Of a stretch of 64,000 nt of DNA, positions 12,301 through 23,449 are shown piece after piece. Location: NCBI GenBank assembly GCA_946965045.2, contig OX337234.1:682001-746000 (forward strand). Reading direction: 5' to 3'. Within the stretch, counting starts at the first letter, position 1, and each line of letters opens with the position of its first letter. The notes beneath the pieces are model-generated. The model made no database searches. It saw only the letters and a list, made by a program, of their open reading frames with translations, and was not told where the DNA came from. A program made the translations under genes and the position numbers. Origin of the DNA: Epithemia pelagica. Lineage: Eukaryota > Bacillariophyta > Bacillariophyceae > Surirellales > Surirellaceae.

Positions 12301-13244
12301 AAATTTCCTCGTCAGTTAACTTTCCAAGAAGGCCCATTGATGTATTGCTCCAATGCGGGAGCATGCTCCGTTGTGCCGACCATACATCATTTTCATTATT
12401 TCCGACACTGCACTCTGGTGTTAGAGGCAAAATTTACACATCCGACTTCCTACGAATAGATCCGTTTCACGAGAACTTCAATTCCTAACAAATGGGGTTA
12501 TTCCTTTTGTCGATACATTGCTTCCTCAATGCCTGATCCGGTGACACTCGTACCTTGAGTGCCACCATCCCTCCCGGATATATCCGTATTCGGTAACACC
12601 TGTACCTCGGGTGCCACCATCATTCCTAGATGCACCACGCGGTGCACCCATCCCAACAGCCATTCCCTCCACAACTATAACCTGTTGCAGACCCCGTTCC
12701 AGTATCAGATGAACCTTCCGGGTGATTTTCCCCCGGTGAAACACCGGTCTCACCTCGTTGGTGATATCCAAGGCTGTGGGATCTCCGCTTCGACTCCCTC
12801 CGCTACCTGTGGGTACTAAAATTGGCAGCAGCTTCTGCTTCCCGTTTGTGTTTCCACTCCTACTCCCTTTTTGGACTTCTGATCGCTCCCTGTTTTGATT
12901 TCCACTTTCACTGGGTTCCTTTCCTACTTCTGCATCCTTCATGGGTACTTGTGTCTCTCCCTCGGCTTCCACAGCTTCCGCTCTCACAGCTTCTGTAACA
13001 CCATCCATTTCCACAACTCCCGTGATTCCCATTACTTCCAGTTTATATCGTCAGTCATTGGTGTCGATGACAAATAACCGTTTCTGTTTTGTCGTTTTCA
13101 ACCACATCGATTGCTTTCCTTGTGCTTCGTCTCCATCAGCTAGCTCTCTCTGAAACGCTTCCCCATCGTTTATTTCTTGTCTCTTTCTGCCTCGAAGGCC
13201 GAAATGTAGCTTCTTCTGGGTCTGAGAAACTGTCTTATTTTGCC

Positions 13245-13402
13245 TGTGGGAGCAAAATCCCACTATCGTAACAACATTCTTACCGATAACAAGAATTATA
13301 CTACGTTTAAAGCAGAGACAAGAAAAGTAACCATGTAAGCGGTAACATCAGCTTCTGTGGGTCTTGGATGTTCGTGATCGAGCTATCAGCCGGAATAAGA
13401 CA
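13245..13402. repeat. Terminal direct repeat, right copy (LTR-like)
   Basis: 158-bp partner of 7596-7753, differing at one visible position (GTTTAAAG against GTTCAAAG). It ends about 180 bp before the start codon of the ATPase pseudogene, so its insertion may have removed or displaced that gene's promoter or N-terminal part. Confidence 0.8.
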
Positions 13403-13583
13403 GGACTCGTTGGAACGCAGTTCTTCGCATTCTTCCATCTTCCATCCCCGAACCAAAAATGAGAGAGGATGGATCATGGATCAAGTCTCGACGACCTTTT
13501 CTTCTTTGAATGAAGCAGCAAGAACCAATTGACACTACTCCACCCTGGGATATGCAACAACAAAACGTCCTGATCCAACAGGC

Positions 13584-16500
13584 ATGTCATTGGTTTCGCA
13601 GAAACAACCACCTCACCAACAAGAACAACCACAGGCTGGTTCGTCCTCCATCATGTTTGTGGCTTCTCCAAATCCTCGTTTGTGCGTGTCGCCATCATCG
13701 ACCGTCTTGTATGGACGACACGAGGAATGTCGACAGATGAAGGACCTCACGCATCGGCTCTGTAAGAAGGATACGAAAGATGGTGCAGTCCAGGTCTGTC
13801 TGGTACATGGAGAGGCTGGTTGTGGCAAAACCTCTCTCTGTCAATCCCTCGCCAAACAACACCCACAACAACAAGAACCACGAATCATACCACGTCATGA
13901 ACGTTACATCAGCCGTCATGAGACTGAGAATGATAGTGATTGTGATTATTATTTTGTCGAGGGCAAGTTTGATCAATACAACCACGATTCCTCCCTTCCG
14001 TAGTCGGCCTTGATACAAACCATGAAGTCCTTGTGTCAGCAAGTTCTGGCGGTGGAGCACGACATTTCTAGTCAATCGAGCAGCAAGAACAACAAACATG
14101 CCAAACAAAGATTGGTGAAGGCCTTGCAAAACGAGGCAAAGATTTTGGCGAAACTGGTTCCCGGATTTGTTCACCTCTTGTCGTCAGAGCCAGGAGAACC
14201 CGACTGGAAACGCACGGATGCTGCAGGTGGTAATTCATCGTCTTTCGCGAGTACTAGTATACCATCCTTGGAAAAGGATGGGGTATTGGGATGGCATCGA
14301 GTGGCCGTCGGATTGCAAGTCTTTTTGCAATCCTTTTGTGGTGAAACAACACCATTGATTCTCTTTTTGGATGACCTGCAATGGGCAGATACCAACTCCC
14401 TGCGAGTCTTGACGGCCGTCCTGCAAGACGCTGCTACTAACAGGGATCCACAGAATTCATCATCGTCATCTTGCTGGATGCTCTTGGCCAGTTATCGAGA
14501 CGACCATGAGGATTCCAATGCTTTCAAAACGGTCGTTCAGCCCTTTGTCAACCGTCTAGAGGAATTTGTAGAAAAGAGCAACAACAAGGACGGTCAATCG
14601 CAGTTGTCTCTCTCTCAGATTCACCTGTCCAATTTGGAGTTACCAGCCGTGCAAGATGTGGTGGCCCATGTCTTGTCGGTGCCATTGTCAAGGCCTTGTC
14701 AGCAAAGTCCACATAATGACGACGACGATGCCAACCGAGTGGCCTTGAGGGAGCTATCCTTTGTGGTCCACCACAAGACCATGGGCAATCCCTTTTTTGT
14801 CTTGCAATTTTTACACATGTTACACCAGGAAACGGCCTTGGTCTACAATCCACTCTTGCTTGGATGGCAGCGGGACTTGTCGCATGTCAAGGGCACCACC
14901 AATGTAGCCGACAATGTCGCACAGATTGTGCAGCAACGATAGCAAACCTCCATTCCAGGGTCGGTTCGTCGGTTGTTACAGTTGGCCTCGTGTTTGGGGT
15001 TTACCATGGATCGAACCTTGCTGCAACACGTGTATCAACACCTCTCGAGCGTGTTGCCTGTATCATTGCCAATCCAAGACTCTTGTGGCAAGAGCCGCAA
15101 TGAGGAGAATCCTCAAGTTGCGGACTCCGACCATGGTTCAGCTGCAGATGCAGTGGACGAGACGGACTTTGACAAGGTGCTTGCACTGGCAGAAAAACAA
15201 CATTTGATGGAGACTGTGGATTCCTCCATTGTCAAGTTTTCTCATGACCGAATTCGACAATTGTCCTATGAGCTCATTGGTGACGACCACGTTCGAAGCC
15301 AAGTCCACTACGCCCTTGGAAAGTTTCTCTTTGAGCTCGATGGTCAGTCGTTGGATTCTCCTCATCTCTTGTTGATTACCGACCAACTCAATCGTGGATC
15401 GGCCGTCTTGGACCAGGGCAAGGAATGTCGCCATTTTGTCATGACCCTCAATCTCCAAGCCAGCAAGGTAGCTCGAAGGCGTTTCGCCGAATCGTTGGTC
15501 CATCGATTTCTCACCAAGGCGGTGCATCTGGTTGTGGAAAAGACAGATTGGGACACTTGTTATGAGTTGGTGGTGGAACTGTATATAGCCCTGGCCGCCG
15601 TGGAATCCTCCCGTCACGCGGTAGAACACAGCAACGCGTTGACGGAACAGGTACTGGAGCATGCACGTCGTCCCCGCGACGTGGCGTCCGCCTTGGCCAT
15701 TCAAGCCAAAACTCTGAGTTTTCAAATGCGTGATCGGGGGGCCATTGTCAAGGCACGACAAGCCATGGCTGCCTTGGGAGTCCATTTACCTCGTTCCCGG
15801 TGGTTCCAGTTGCGGGTCGAATCGCGTCGAATCCACCGCATGGTCCAAGACAAATCAGACCATCATCTCCTGAACCTACCCCACATGACAGATATGAATA
15901 TCCGAAAAGTCATGCAAATTCTAGTTTCCACGGCCATGTACAGTTTTGCGGCCGAAGATGTCATTTGCAGTGGTTTGGCCATTTGCAAAATGATGGAACT
16001 CACATGAGGTCATGGCTCGTGTCCGGAAACGTCAGTTGCCTTTGCCGCATATGGCCAATGGTTGAGTTTGACTGAAAAACGAGACGAGGCGTACCATTTT
16101 GCCCATCTGGCCTTGCAATGGGATGCCTCTCACAACCAACCAGGTCGTGGTAGACACGAAATGATCCCAGCCACCACATCCTTTGCCTATACACACTGTC
16201 TTCATATTAAGCGACCAATCACATCTGGTCTAGATCCTACGCTGAACGGGTACCGAATTGGAATCGAAACGGGCAACGTCATGTTTGGAGTTATTTGCAT
16301 TCTGGAATATGCTCACTTGTACATTAGTTGTGGACTATCGTTGACCGCCTTTGCATCAGATATCAAGAATTTTGTTGGACAAATCAAGGTGCTGAATCAA
16401 CAGGATATGATGGCATTTATGATACCTCCGTTACTTCTGTCAATCAACTTGACTGGACAGTCGGATACTCCACGAGTCCTGTCATGGGAAAAAGCTTGTG

Positions 16501-16919
16501 AGTTGGGATTCCTCGATCAACAAGAGTTGTTACCAGTATTTGAGGCGACGTTACCTGGCATGATGATGCGGTATTATCGCTTCCTACTTGCTCTTGTCCT
16601 AAATGACACGGAAAGGATGCAAACCGCCATGGATGATATCTTGCTACTTCCGAAACGAAATCGCAGGTTTATCGGAACGCATCATGGTAACTATCTGTTT
16701 AGCCTACTGGACGGTTTGGGCGGATTTATCTTGTACCAAAAGACACGACAACGAAAATACCGTTGTATTGGACGGAATGGACGGGATGATTTAAAGAAGA
16801 TGCCTCGTCTCAACAGCTTACCATTGTTACAGTTTGTCGAGGCTGAATTTCATAGAATCTGTCACCCCATGGCGAGTAGAGATACCATCAAGTCGTTGTA
16901 TGACAAGGCGATTGAGTAA
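13584..16919 (+). pseudogene. AAA/STAND-type ATPase pseudogene with three in-frame nonsense codons
   Basis: One reading frame runs from an ATG at 13584 to TAA at 16917, broken by TAG at 14001, TAG at 14940 and TGA at 16005. Protein similarity continues across each stop without a frame change. The N-terminal part reads as an AAA_16-type ATPase domain: LYGRHEE, Walker A GEAGCGKTS, FVEGKFDQY, Walker B LILFLDDLQWAD, sensor-like LLASYRDD, then GNPFFV. A long helical repeat region follows, as in the predicted ATPases fused to kinase or cyclase domains. The first stop replaces the Tyr expected in the conserved P-Y-S-A-L-I-Q stretch. After the final TAA the same frame continues protein-like for about 35 codons. 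Three simple nonsense changes in an otherwise well-kept frame suggest a recent pseudogene. Stop-codon readthrough at three sites is much less likely. Confidence 0.8.
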
Positions 16920-17157
16920 GAGTTTGCACACCAAAAGCACGACACACATGCGACCACTCACCCCTACTTGGGGGTAGCGTTTTTGTCACAAATCCATGTG
17001 TTTCAGCAATATTTCCTCTATGCAGTGTCCAAGTAGTGGGATCAATGTGCCTCCATGAACTGGTGACCGAAATTTGTAAGAGACGTGATGTATGTCGATC
17101 CGTTATAAATTTACGTGCCAATCTCTATAAACATATCTATAAGAAAGTCATGGTAGT

Positions 17158-18342
17158 TTATCCAAAACACCGAATCATTTCTTTGGAACCTTTCTTGGTA
17201 CTTTGTCCCCCTTTGAACAGATAATGCTGATGGTACTCTTCTGCTTTGAAAAAGGACGATATTTTTTGTACCTCAACCCCAAAGCGGTTCCCTCTTTGCT
17301 CCAAAAACTCCCACACTTGGCTTCGTTGTTCTTCGGTGTGAAAGTAAAAGCCATGTTTGTATTGTACATTGCCTTCCATATCCGGAATGCTGGCATCATC
17401 GTCTAGTCGCTGTTGTTGCTGTTCTTGAAAGAGCTTGTGCAACTCGAGCGAGGACGTGGTTTGATCCAGTCGTTCCACGGCGGCCTGCAAGAGTTCTAAA
17501 TAGGACACTTGGCGGGTATCGTAGACGACTCGTACCGCCTCACGGTGTTGTGTCTTGCCGGTGCAAACTTCTTCGTAGGTGGGAGAGTACTCGGTAATGC
17601 CTTGCGAATAGCCGACTTGGGTCCCTACCACTCCAGCAAGGCGCGAAAAGGCCAATTCGGCACCCCAAAAGCATCCCAAGGCAAACGTGGCGACTTGGTA
17701 GGGGGGGTCCAACGACGACTTGGAATCTTGTGTTCTTTTAGAAGGGGTGTCCTGATATTCGAGCAACTCCTGGGACAAGCTTGTTACCTCCAAGACCGTA
17801 AACGAGCAAGCGTAGCTCGTTCCGGCCAAGGGAGGGTTGGCATCCAGAACTACAATTCGTTCTTGTGGTGACTTGTGTTCCCCCAGTTCCGAAACTACCA
17901 CTTCAATGCCACCAGGTAGTTTTAGTGTGGTCCCTACTTGGATGAGGGAGGACGACGACGATGGACTTTGGCTGAGAATCGAATCCAACTTGCTTTGAGT
18001 CCCTCGAAACAACAAGTCTTTTCTCCGATCTCCCCATCCAGCATCAATGGAAACATTTTTCACCGAATCTCCCACACGGCAACCAGCAATCAACTCGTGA
18101 AGTCCAGGAAGGTAGTTCCCCCAACCCAACACCAAGGTGACAATGCCAGATGTATCAAACAAGGGTTCTGGTACATAGCCATTTTCAGGTGTCATGCGCA
18201 AATCAATCGTCACAATGTCTCCCTCTTGCGCAGGCATTGATGTGGCAGTCAGCGGCCCTTGCACCGAAGGTTCCTCCCAGTAGGAAGAAGAGGTGCTAGC
18301 CAGAATTTCGTGGAGGGAAGAAAAAAGAGCAGTCATGGTCAT
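17158..18342 (-). CDS. FKBP (SlyD-like)-MsrA fusion, peptide methionine-S-sulfoxide reductase
   Basis: The C-terminal half is MsrA, which reduces methionine-S-sulfoxide in proteins. It shows the catalytic motif ALGCFWGAE, then VGYSQG, YEEVCTGKTQHREAV and the late EEYHQHYL. The N-terminal half resembles a SlyD/FKBP-type prolyl isomerase: GDIVTIDLRM, LVLGWGNYLPGLHELIAGCRVGD, and DANPPLAGTSYACSFTVLEV. The canonical loop after DQT is replaced by a Gln-rich insert (QEQQQQRLDDD). The open frame extends upstream to a TTG, but the first ATG is at 18342, giving 394 residues. An upstream exon cannot be excluded. The gene converges on the ATPase pseudogene. The fusion suggests joint refolding and repair of oxidised proteins, which is inference. 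Confidence 0.85.
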   Translation of the reverse strand: MTMTALFSSLHEILASTSSSYWEEPSVQGPLTATSMPAQEGDIVTIDLRMTPENGYVPEPLFDTSGIVTLVLGWGNYLPGLHELIAGCRVGDSVKNVSIDAGWGDRRKDLLFRGTQSKLDSILSQSPSSSSSLIQVGTTLKLPGGIEVVVSELGEHKSPQERIVVLDANPPLAGTSYACSFTVLEVTSLSQELLEYQDTPSKRTQDSKSSLDPPYQVATFALGCFWGAELAFSRLAGVVGTQVGYSQGITEYSPTYEEVCTGKTQHREAVRVVYDTRQVSYLELLQAAVERLDQTTSSLELHKLFQEQQQQRLDDDASIPDMEGNVQYKHGFYFHTEEQRSQVWEFLEQRGNRFGVEVQKISSFFKAEEYHQHYLFKGGQSTKKGSKEMIRCFG

Positions 18343-20011
18343 TTCAGTATACAAATCAGTCACTTTACTTGTTTGCTTTGTCAAAGCTGCCACCAAGATT
18401 TTTGTAAGAGGTTAGAGAAGCTGCTGTCTACCTCTCGACATGCTCCATCACCTTTCCCACGTCAATGTGTGGTCTAGAGAGCGAACAAGAAAGATTTGCA
18501 AAATTGCTGACTCTGTTGTGTAATTTTGTTTGGTGCTTGTTGCCTGTGTTGCTGCTCGCGCAATCGGTTTCTGCGGTCCAGAGCAGCGCATCACTTTTGT
18601 AGGGCCAACTCCGCGCTTCGATTTGGCTCTTGCTGCGTGAGAATGTGCTTCTTTCGGGGTCTTTTTCATTCTTTTATCTAAATCCGGTACTCCATAAGAC
18701 ATTCTTGAGACATTATCACTGTAAATCAATTTTATGTAAATGTACAGATTGAGCATCTGGTCCGACATGATTTTGAAACTACTATAGGACAATGTGTACA
18801 AACGCAAATGCATAAAACAGCTTGGTGTGTACGTGGTCGCGCGTCAGGAACTCGTGCGCGCCAGCCGAGTGATTTAGGTATCCTTCCTTCGAATTCCATC
18901 TGGCAAACAAATGAGAGAAAAAAAGCCCGAGCCAAACGGCGGAGGGAAGTCGTCACTACGCACTAGGCACGCATTTGTCCAGAAGAGGCAGCAGATGGAT
19001 GCAAGATGCAACCCTACGCAATAGAAGAAGGGCGATAGACGAATGCCGTGAGAAGAAGAAGAAGAGGAGGGGGAGTATCACTTTTCCTCGAACACAAACG
19101 TTACGGGCAATCCGTGGAGATCTAACATGGCCAATACTACTACTTCATGATCACAGTGCATTGGTTCAACTCTTGGACCGTTTCAACTTTCAACACAAGG
19201 CGAGAAAACGTCATAAAGGAGTAGCCACTACTAGAATTTATTTTCAAAGGATACCCTTTTCCCGCACACCTTGTGCAAGCGTAGAGAGACGTGAAAAATA
19301 CGAGAAGCTATTTATGTTGGGGACCGCTCACCCAAGCCATTGCTTCACAATCTATGAAATTCTCACATATCCGTATCTCTCCATGTTGCCGTGTAGCGTC
19401 AATTCTCAGTGCGCTACGGTATGTTTTCTCAAGGAAATGAGCAAGGAACGAGGTTCTCACCGATCCAACGAGACCCTACCTCACCGGCCGTCCTCACTCA
19501 CCACTCTCCTCGACTACTAGAGATCCCGTGTGGACAACATGGTTTCCGTCGTGCAAGCATGTGTGTCATAAAGGACTTCTCTTGATGCCGACCTCCTCAG
19601 ATCCATAACATCCATCGCCGTATTATTTTTTTGTCTGTCTTGTGTTTGCCGGCTGCCGACACACGATCAAGAGGCTCGGATGGCTTGGAATTTGGGGGAT
19701 CGTGGAAGATTCGGGGGACTTATACGACGAGCCAGCTGTCATTGTTTTCTTGTAGAAATGACCAGCCATGCTCCTCTGCTTATGGCCAAAGACACGGCTG
19801 GCGCATCGTGTGATGGGCTGGCGCGACACGGTCTCATTATTTCGTTCCGAGGCTTTTGCGGTCACAAAAGGCACCCAAGTGTGTGTGGTTGTATTCCTTC
19901 CTGTTGTCTTCCAATCGACACTGTGCTTTCTCTTTTCTGTGGTTCTGACTTTAGTGCGTCCATTCGTATATTCGAAAACCCAAAACAACAACAACAAGAA
20001 GAAGAAGAACA
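18343..20011. other. No confident gene
   Basis: Several short frames occur, the longest being a 181-codon plus frame at 18975-19520 that begins at TTG and has no recognisable motif. A purine-rich tract (AGAAGAAGAAGAAGAGGAGG) lies near 19050. The last ~60 bases lead into the ATG of the EF-hand gene through a CAACAACAACAAGAAGAAG stretch, a typical 5' leader. Confidence 0.4.
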
Positions 20012-21211
20012 ATGGAATCGGCCGCCGTAAGCGCGATTGTGGCCGCTAGTTTGTTGGTGGTTGGACTGGCACTCTTTGGGGTCTGTCATTGCTATCGTTC
20101 CCACAAACTGAAAAAGGACCAACCACGAACGGGCCAGGACACTCCACATCATGACAGTAAAGTGAACACCACGAAACAACCGCCACGCACAACGACCTCT
20201 TTTACCCGAACCACCACTGTCCGATCCATGCTTCCCCTCACCGTCCAGGCCATACCAACCATGGACAGTTCCCAGCCCAGTGGAAGTGGCGATCCTGAGG
20301 TGGACGATGAGGAAGCACCACCACTACCACCACACGACGAAGAAGAGGGCTACGAATTACTCACCCCCGCATCGGCAACACCCACCGAACTCACGGTCGT
20401 ATCGTCTCCCGATGAACCTGCACCGACTATGGAAGTGGCGCGAGTGCCAAACGACGAAGAACCAGACGAGCCGGTTACCTTCCTTGGTTCCAATAAGAAC
20501 TACCAGGAAACCGAACAAGAGGGAAACACAAACAGTCATCCTACCGGCAATGACCAAACAACACAAATTGCCCACGAAATAACGCAACATCCACCACGTG
20601 ATTCTCCACACGTGCAACAACAACAAAAAGTCCCGACAACAGCAAGCATGGAACCAGCAACCTTGTCGCGTTCGGAAATGGACACATTATTTCAGGAACT
20701 GGACAAGAATGGAGATGGGACGCTGAGTCTCAAGGAGGTGGAAAAGGCCATGTTTCAACGTGTGGCACCGCAATTTCAACTCAAGCCGGCCATTGTCTTT
20801 CGAGCCTTTGAAACGGCCGATCGCAATGGCAATGGGTGTATCGACAAGGAGGAATGGTGCATCTTTTTGCAACTCTGCCAGTATTTTCAAACGCTGCAAA
20901 CCGTCTTTGATTCTGTCGACCACAATAGCGATCGACAATTGACTTGTACGGAATTTGTCCAAGCCGCCAACGTGTTGGGCATTGCCAACGACAAGGCGCA
21001 TGCCATTTTTGAGGAAATCAATCAACAGCACTTGTTGGGCTACATTGTCTTTGATGACTTTTGTCTTTGGATGGCCCAACATCATTATCCTAATCAACAA
21101 CCACAACAACAACAGGAAGAACAAGAACATGCTCTAGACGAACCACATGCCCCGAATCATCCTACCACAAGGACACCACCAACCGAGTCCAACGCCACAC
21201 AAGAACAGTAA
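20012..21211 (+). CDS. Membrane-anchored EF-hand calcium-binding protein, copy 1
   Basis: 399 residues from an ATG in good context. A single hydrophobic segment at about residues 8-28 (VSAIVAASLLVVGLALFGVC) followed by basic residues suggests an N-terminal membrane anchor. A long Pro/Glu/Thr-rich linker then leads to a C-terminal EF-hand module. The loops are DKNGDGTLSLKE at about 231, DRNGNGCIDKEE at about 270 and DHNSDRQLTCTE at about 306. The third loop lacks the central Gly, so calcium binding there is doubtful. A conserved GYIVFDDFCLWM segment follows. The tail is Gln/Pro-rich. It is a tandem paralogue of the gene at 22091-23185, sharing the EF-hand module but not the membrane segment. 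Confidence 0.85.
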   Translation: MESAAVSAIVAASLLVVGLALFGVCHCYRSHKLKKDQPRTGQDTPHHDSKVNTTKQPPRTTTSFTRTTTVRSMLPLTVQAIPTMDSSQPSGSGDPEVDDEEAPPLPPHDEEEGYELLTPASATPTELTVVSSPDEPAPTMEVARVPNDEEPDEPVTFLGSNKNYQETEQEGNTNSHPTGNDQTTQIAHEITQHPPRDSPHVQQQQKVPTTASMEPATLSRSEMDTLFQELDKNGDGTLSLKEVEKAMFQRVAPQFQLKPAIVFRAFETADRNGNGCIDKEEWCIFLQLCQYFQTLQTVFDSVDHNSDRQLTCTEFVQAANVLGIANDKAHAIFEEINQQHLLGYIVFDDFCLWMAQHHYPNQQPQQQQEEQEHALDEPHAPNHPTTRTPPTESNATQEQ

Positions 21212-21384
21212 TGGACGAAGACACACTTGTGTATGAGTGGCAATGCGCCTTGCTTTCGTCGGACGACTCTTTTGTCAAGAGAGACTTGTGTGTGTGGGTA
21301 TGGCGTCCAGTGCTCGCATAGAAGGGAGAAAGAAAGAGAAGGAGAGAAACTGCGGAAGCAATGAGAATTAGTATGGCTGCGGGG

Positions 21385-21515
21385 ATCCAAGCAGTCCATA
21401 GCAGAGGAGTGGACTTTGCCTCGACCAACGGGTTGCGCGCGATTCGGGGATTTGATTTGGTTCGAAATGGCTCTTGTATACTAGGTAGTAGAGAGCGTTT
21501 CTCGTTGTCTTTTTG
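21385..21515. repeat. Diverged non-coding repeat, copy 1
   Basis: This stretch shares about 120 bp of clear similarity with 23450-23575, including an exact block ACGGGTTGCGCGCGATTCGG and the flanking words TTCGAAATGG and TTGTATAC. It lies between the two EF-hand genes, upstream of the second. The matching copy lies upstream of the small ORF at 23758, so it may be a duplicated promoter-side segment. Confidence 0.65.
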
Positions 21516-22090
21516 TTTCGTTCTTGCTTGTTTGGGACCGAACCCTTTGTCTCTAGGTAGGTAGCAAGGTCCATGCACAGTCGCTCTCCGAGTGTTCCAC
21601 TTATGCTATCCCTTCTTCGCAAATGGCTACTCCTAGGTACCTACTAGAGGTAGGTAGTTCCTACAATCGTGAAACCCCAGAGGTAACGCGGTGTTATATC
21701 CTATTACTCTGTAATCGTAGCACTGACTCCGACGCTCTGGGAGTGCCTTGCCCCCAAGACTCCACAGGTCGCGCTCTCATTTTTCTGGGGAGTTGCGACG
21801 ACAATGGCATCCTCACCATGACGAGAGAGCGAGAGAGGTTGGAACATGCCAAGACTGATTTTGGTTCGCAACATGTCAAGACTGGTCTTGGGTCTCTGTC
21901 TATCGCGCACTGGCTCTTTTACCATTCGCGCATCTGGTACAACAAACAACAACGAGAATGACAAGCTTATAAAACGCACAAAAGCTCGACAGTTCTTCCT
22001 TTCATGGAGGTCAAAGGCCATCGTCGTCGTACGGTTGCTCTTTCCCGATTTCATCGCTGGCGATTGTGTTGCTCTTCTTGTTCCAGCACA

Positions 22091-23185
22091 ATGGCTGTTC
22101 CAGAAGCTCATTCCCAAAGCCCACAAGAAAAGCACGGAAACTCTGGTATGGATCACCAGCCAACGAACAGAGTCCACGCACATGTCTTGGATACGCCAAA
22201 TCGCAATGCCGTAAAACAGGAGCATCCAGACCGTGTTCCGGCGACACTTCCGAGTACACCTTCTACCGTTGCCTCCACAACAACAACCGACAGGGTAACC
22301 GCAGGATCGCCCTTCTTTCATGACGACAGGATTCCACCACAGGGAGAAACCACCACTCCGCATTCGTGCGACTCGGAAACTCCTCGCAACTCGATTCAGG
22401 GCAATCGCAAAGAGCGATTTAACTATGACGACGAGGACGACTCGGGAAAGAACGACAATGGCAAACAAGGAGTGATGAGTCTGCCAAAATTGTGTCACGA
22501 ATCAGTCAAGTCTTTCGAGGAGAAGGAAAGTTTACCAAACAAGGATGATCATAGGAAGGATGTCAAGGTAGAAACTGGAATCAAAGAGCTACCAAGTGAA
22601 CAGGTGCCATCTTCTCCTACAAACAACAGTCCTTTGGACAAGGATGGGCAAGTAGCAGTATCACTCGAGAAAGAGGAACGAGTGGAATTGAAGAAACAGG
22701 TGCTAAAGGCCTTGGTAGAGGAACCGACTTTGGAAGAGATGCAAACCTTGTTTCAACTGGTGGACCAGAATGGAGATGGTACTCTGAGTCTCAAGGAGAT
22801 TGAAAAGGCCATGTTCCAACGCATTGCTCCACAATTTGATCTGAAACCCACCATTCTCTTTCGTGCTTTTGCCAAGGCGGATGTGGATGGCAATGGCTGC
22901 ATTGACAAGGACGAATTCTTTGACTTTTTGCGCATGATTCGATACTTTGACAATCTCCGCTATGTCTTTGCCTTGGTCGATACCGATGGGGACCATCGTT
23001 GGTCTCAACAAGAATTCTGGAAGGCCGCGGATATTCTCAGTATCCAACAAGATCCAGAGCAAGTCTTTCAAGATATGGACCAGCACATGCTCGGATACAT
23101 TGTCTTTGACGACTTTTGTTTCTGGATGGTGGAGAATCGCTCCTCGCTCAGTGACGTAGCACGGGGAGTCCAACAAGATCCGTAA
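22091..23185 (+). CDS. EF-hand calcium-binding protein, copy 2
   Basis: The frame is open from 22004 (a 393-codon frame), but the ATG at 22091 (CACAATGGCTG) gives a cleaner start and a 364-residue protein. The N-terminal two thirds are polar and low-complexity, with no membrane segment. The EF-hand module has loops DQNGDGTLSLKE, DVDGNGCIDKDE and DTDGDHRWSQQE, then GYIVFDDFCFWM. These match copy 1 at 20012 position by position, and again the third loop is degraded. The two genes are a tandem duplication with diverged N-terminal parts. Copy 2 may be soluble and copy 1 membrane-bound, which would separate their locations. That is inference. Confidence 0.82.
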   Translation: MAVPEAHSQSPQEKHGNSGMDHQPTNRVHAHVLDTPNRNAVKQEHPDRVPATLPSTPSTVASTTTTDRVTAGSPFFHDDRIPPQGETTTPHSCDSETPRNSIQGNRKERFNYDDEDDSGKNDNGKQGVMSLPKLCHESVKSFEEKESLPNKDDHRKDVKVETGIKELPSEQVPSSPTNNSPLDKDGQVAVSLEKEERVELKKQVLKALVEEPTLEEMQTLFQLVDQNGDGTLSLKEIEKAMFQRIAPQFDLKPTILFRAFAKADVDGNGCIDKDEFFDFLRMIRYFDNLRYVFALVDTDGDHRWSQQEFWKAADILSIQQDPEQVFQDMDQHMLGYIVFDDFCFWMVENRSSLSDVARGVQQDP

Positions 23186-23239
23186 TGATAAAGATTTATG
23201 TCGAACTAATACTACAAGTATGACTATTTATATTTGTGC

Positions 23240-23443
23240 ACAATTGAATGTTCAAGGGATCTTTGGAACACTCATTTCAACACAATCATAGACTCCCTTG
23301 CATCCGTTGAACTTCTCGGAGAGAATCCGAAAGACCCTTCATCTGTTCATTAAGTTCTTTGATACGGGGTTCAATCGTGGGATCGGCCTGAAGCATTGAT
23401 GCTCAGTTCGCGTTGCTCCCACGTGCAAGCCAAGTGCTCAGTG
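23240..23443 (-). pseudogene. Duplicated 3'-end fragment of the dynamin-like gene
   Basis: About 190 bp closely match 24255-24440, the 3' end and downstream flank of the dynamin-like gene. On the minus strand it reads the same C-terminal words (IEPRIKELNEQ, GLSDSLREV). Similarity fades after about 23443, and no upstream part of the gene is present. It is therefore an orphan fragment, left by a local duplication that also copied neighbouring non-coding sequence. Confidence 0.8.
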
Positions 23444-23449
23444 TGCGCT

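Larger units (their letters stand above)
7596..13402 (-). mobile_element. Putative decayed LTR element with 158-bp direct terminal repeats
   Basis: Two 158-bp direct repeats (7596-7753 and 13245-13402) differ at one visible position. On the minus strand they begin TGTCTTATTCC and end CTCCCACA, the TG..CA ends expected of LTRs. The plus strand of the interior is strongly pyrimidine-rich, so an original coding strand would be minus. However, the minus frames are short and I could not recognise Gag, integrase or RT motifs. The 5-bp flanks (GTTGC and GGACT) do not match, so a target duplication is absent. The pair might instead be two solo copies of one repeat family. Confidence 0.5.

Noticed and set aside
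18975-19520. 181-codon plus frame
   Set aside because: It starts at TTG, has no motif or homologue that I recognise, and its composition matches the surrounding non-coding sequence.
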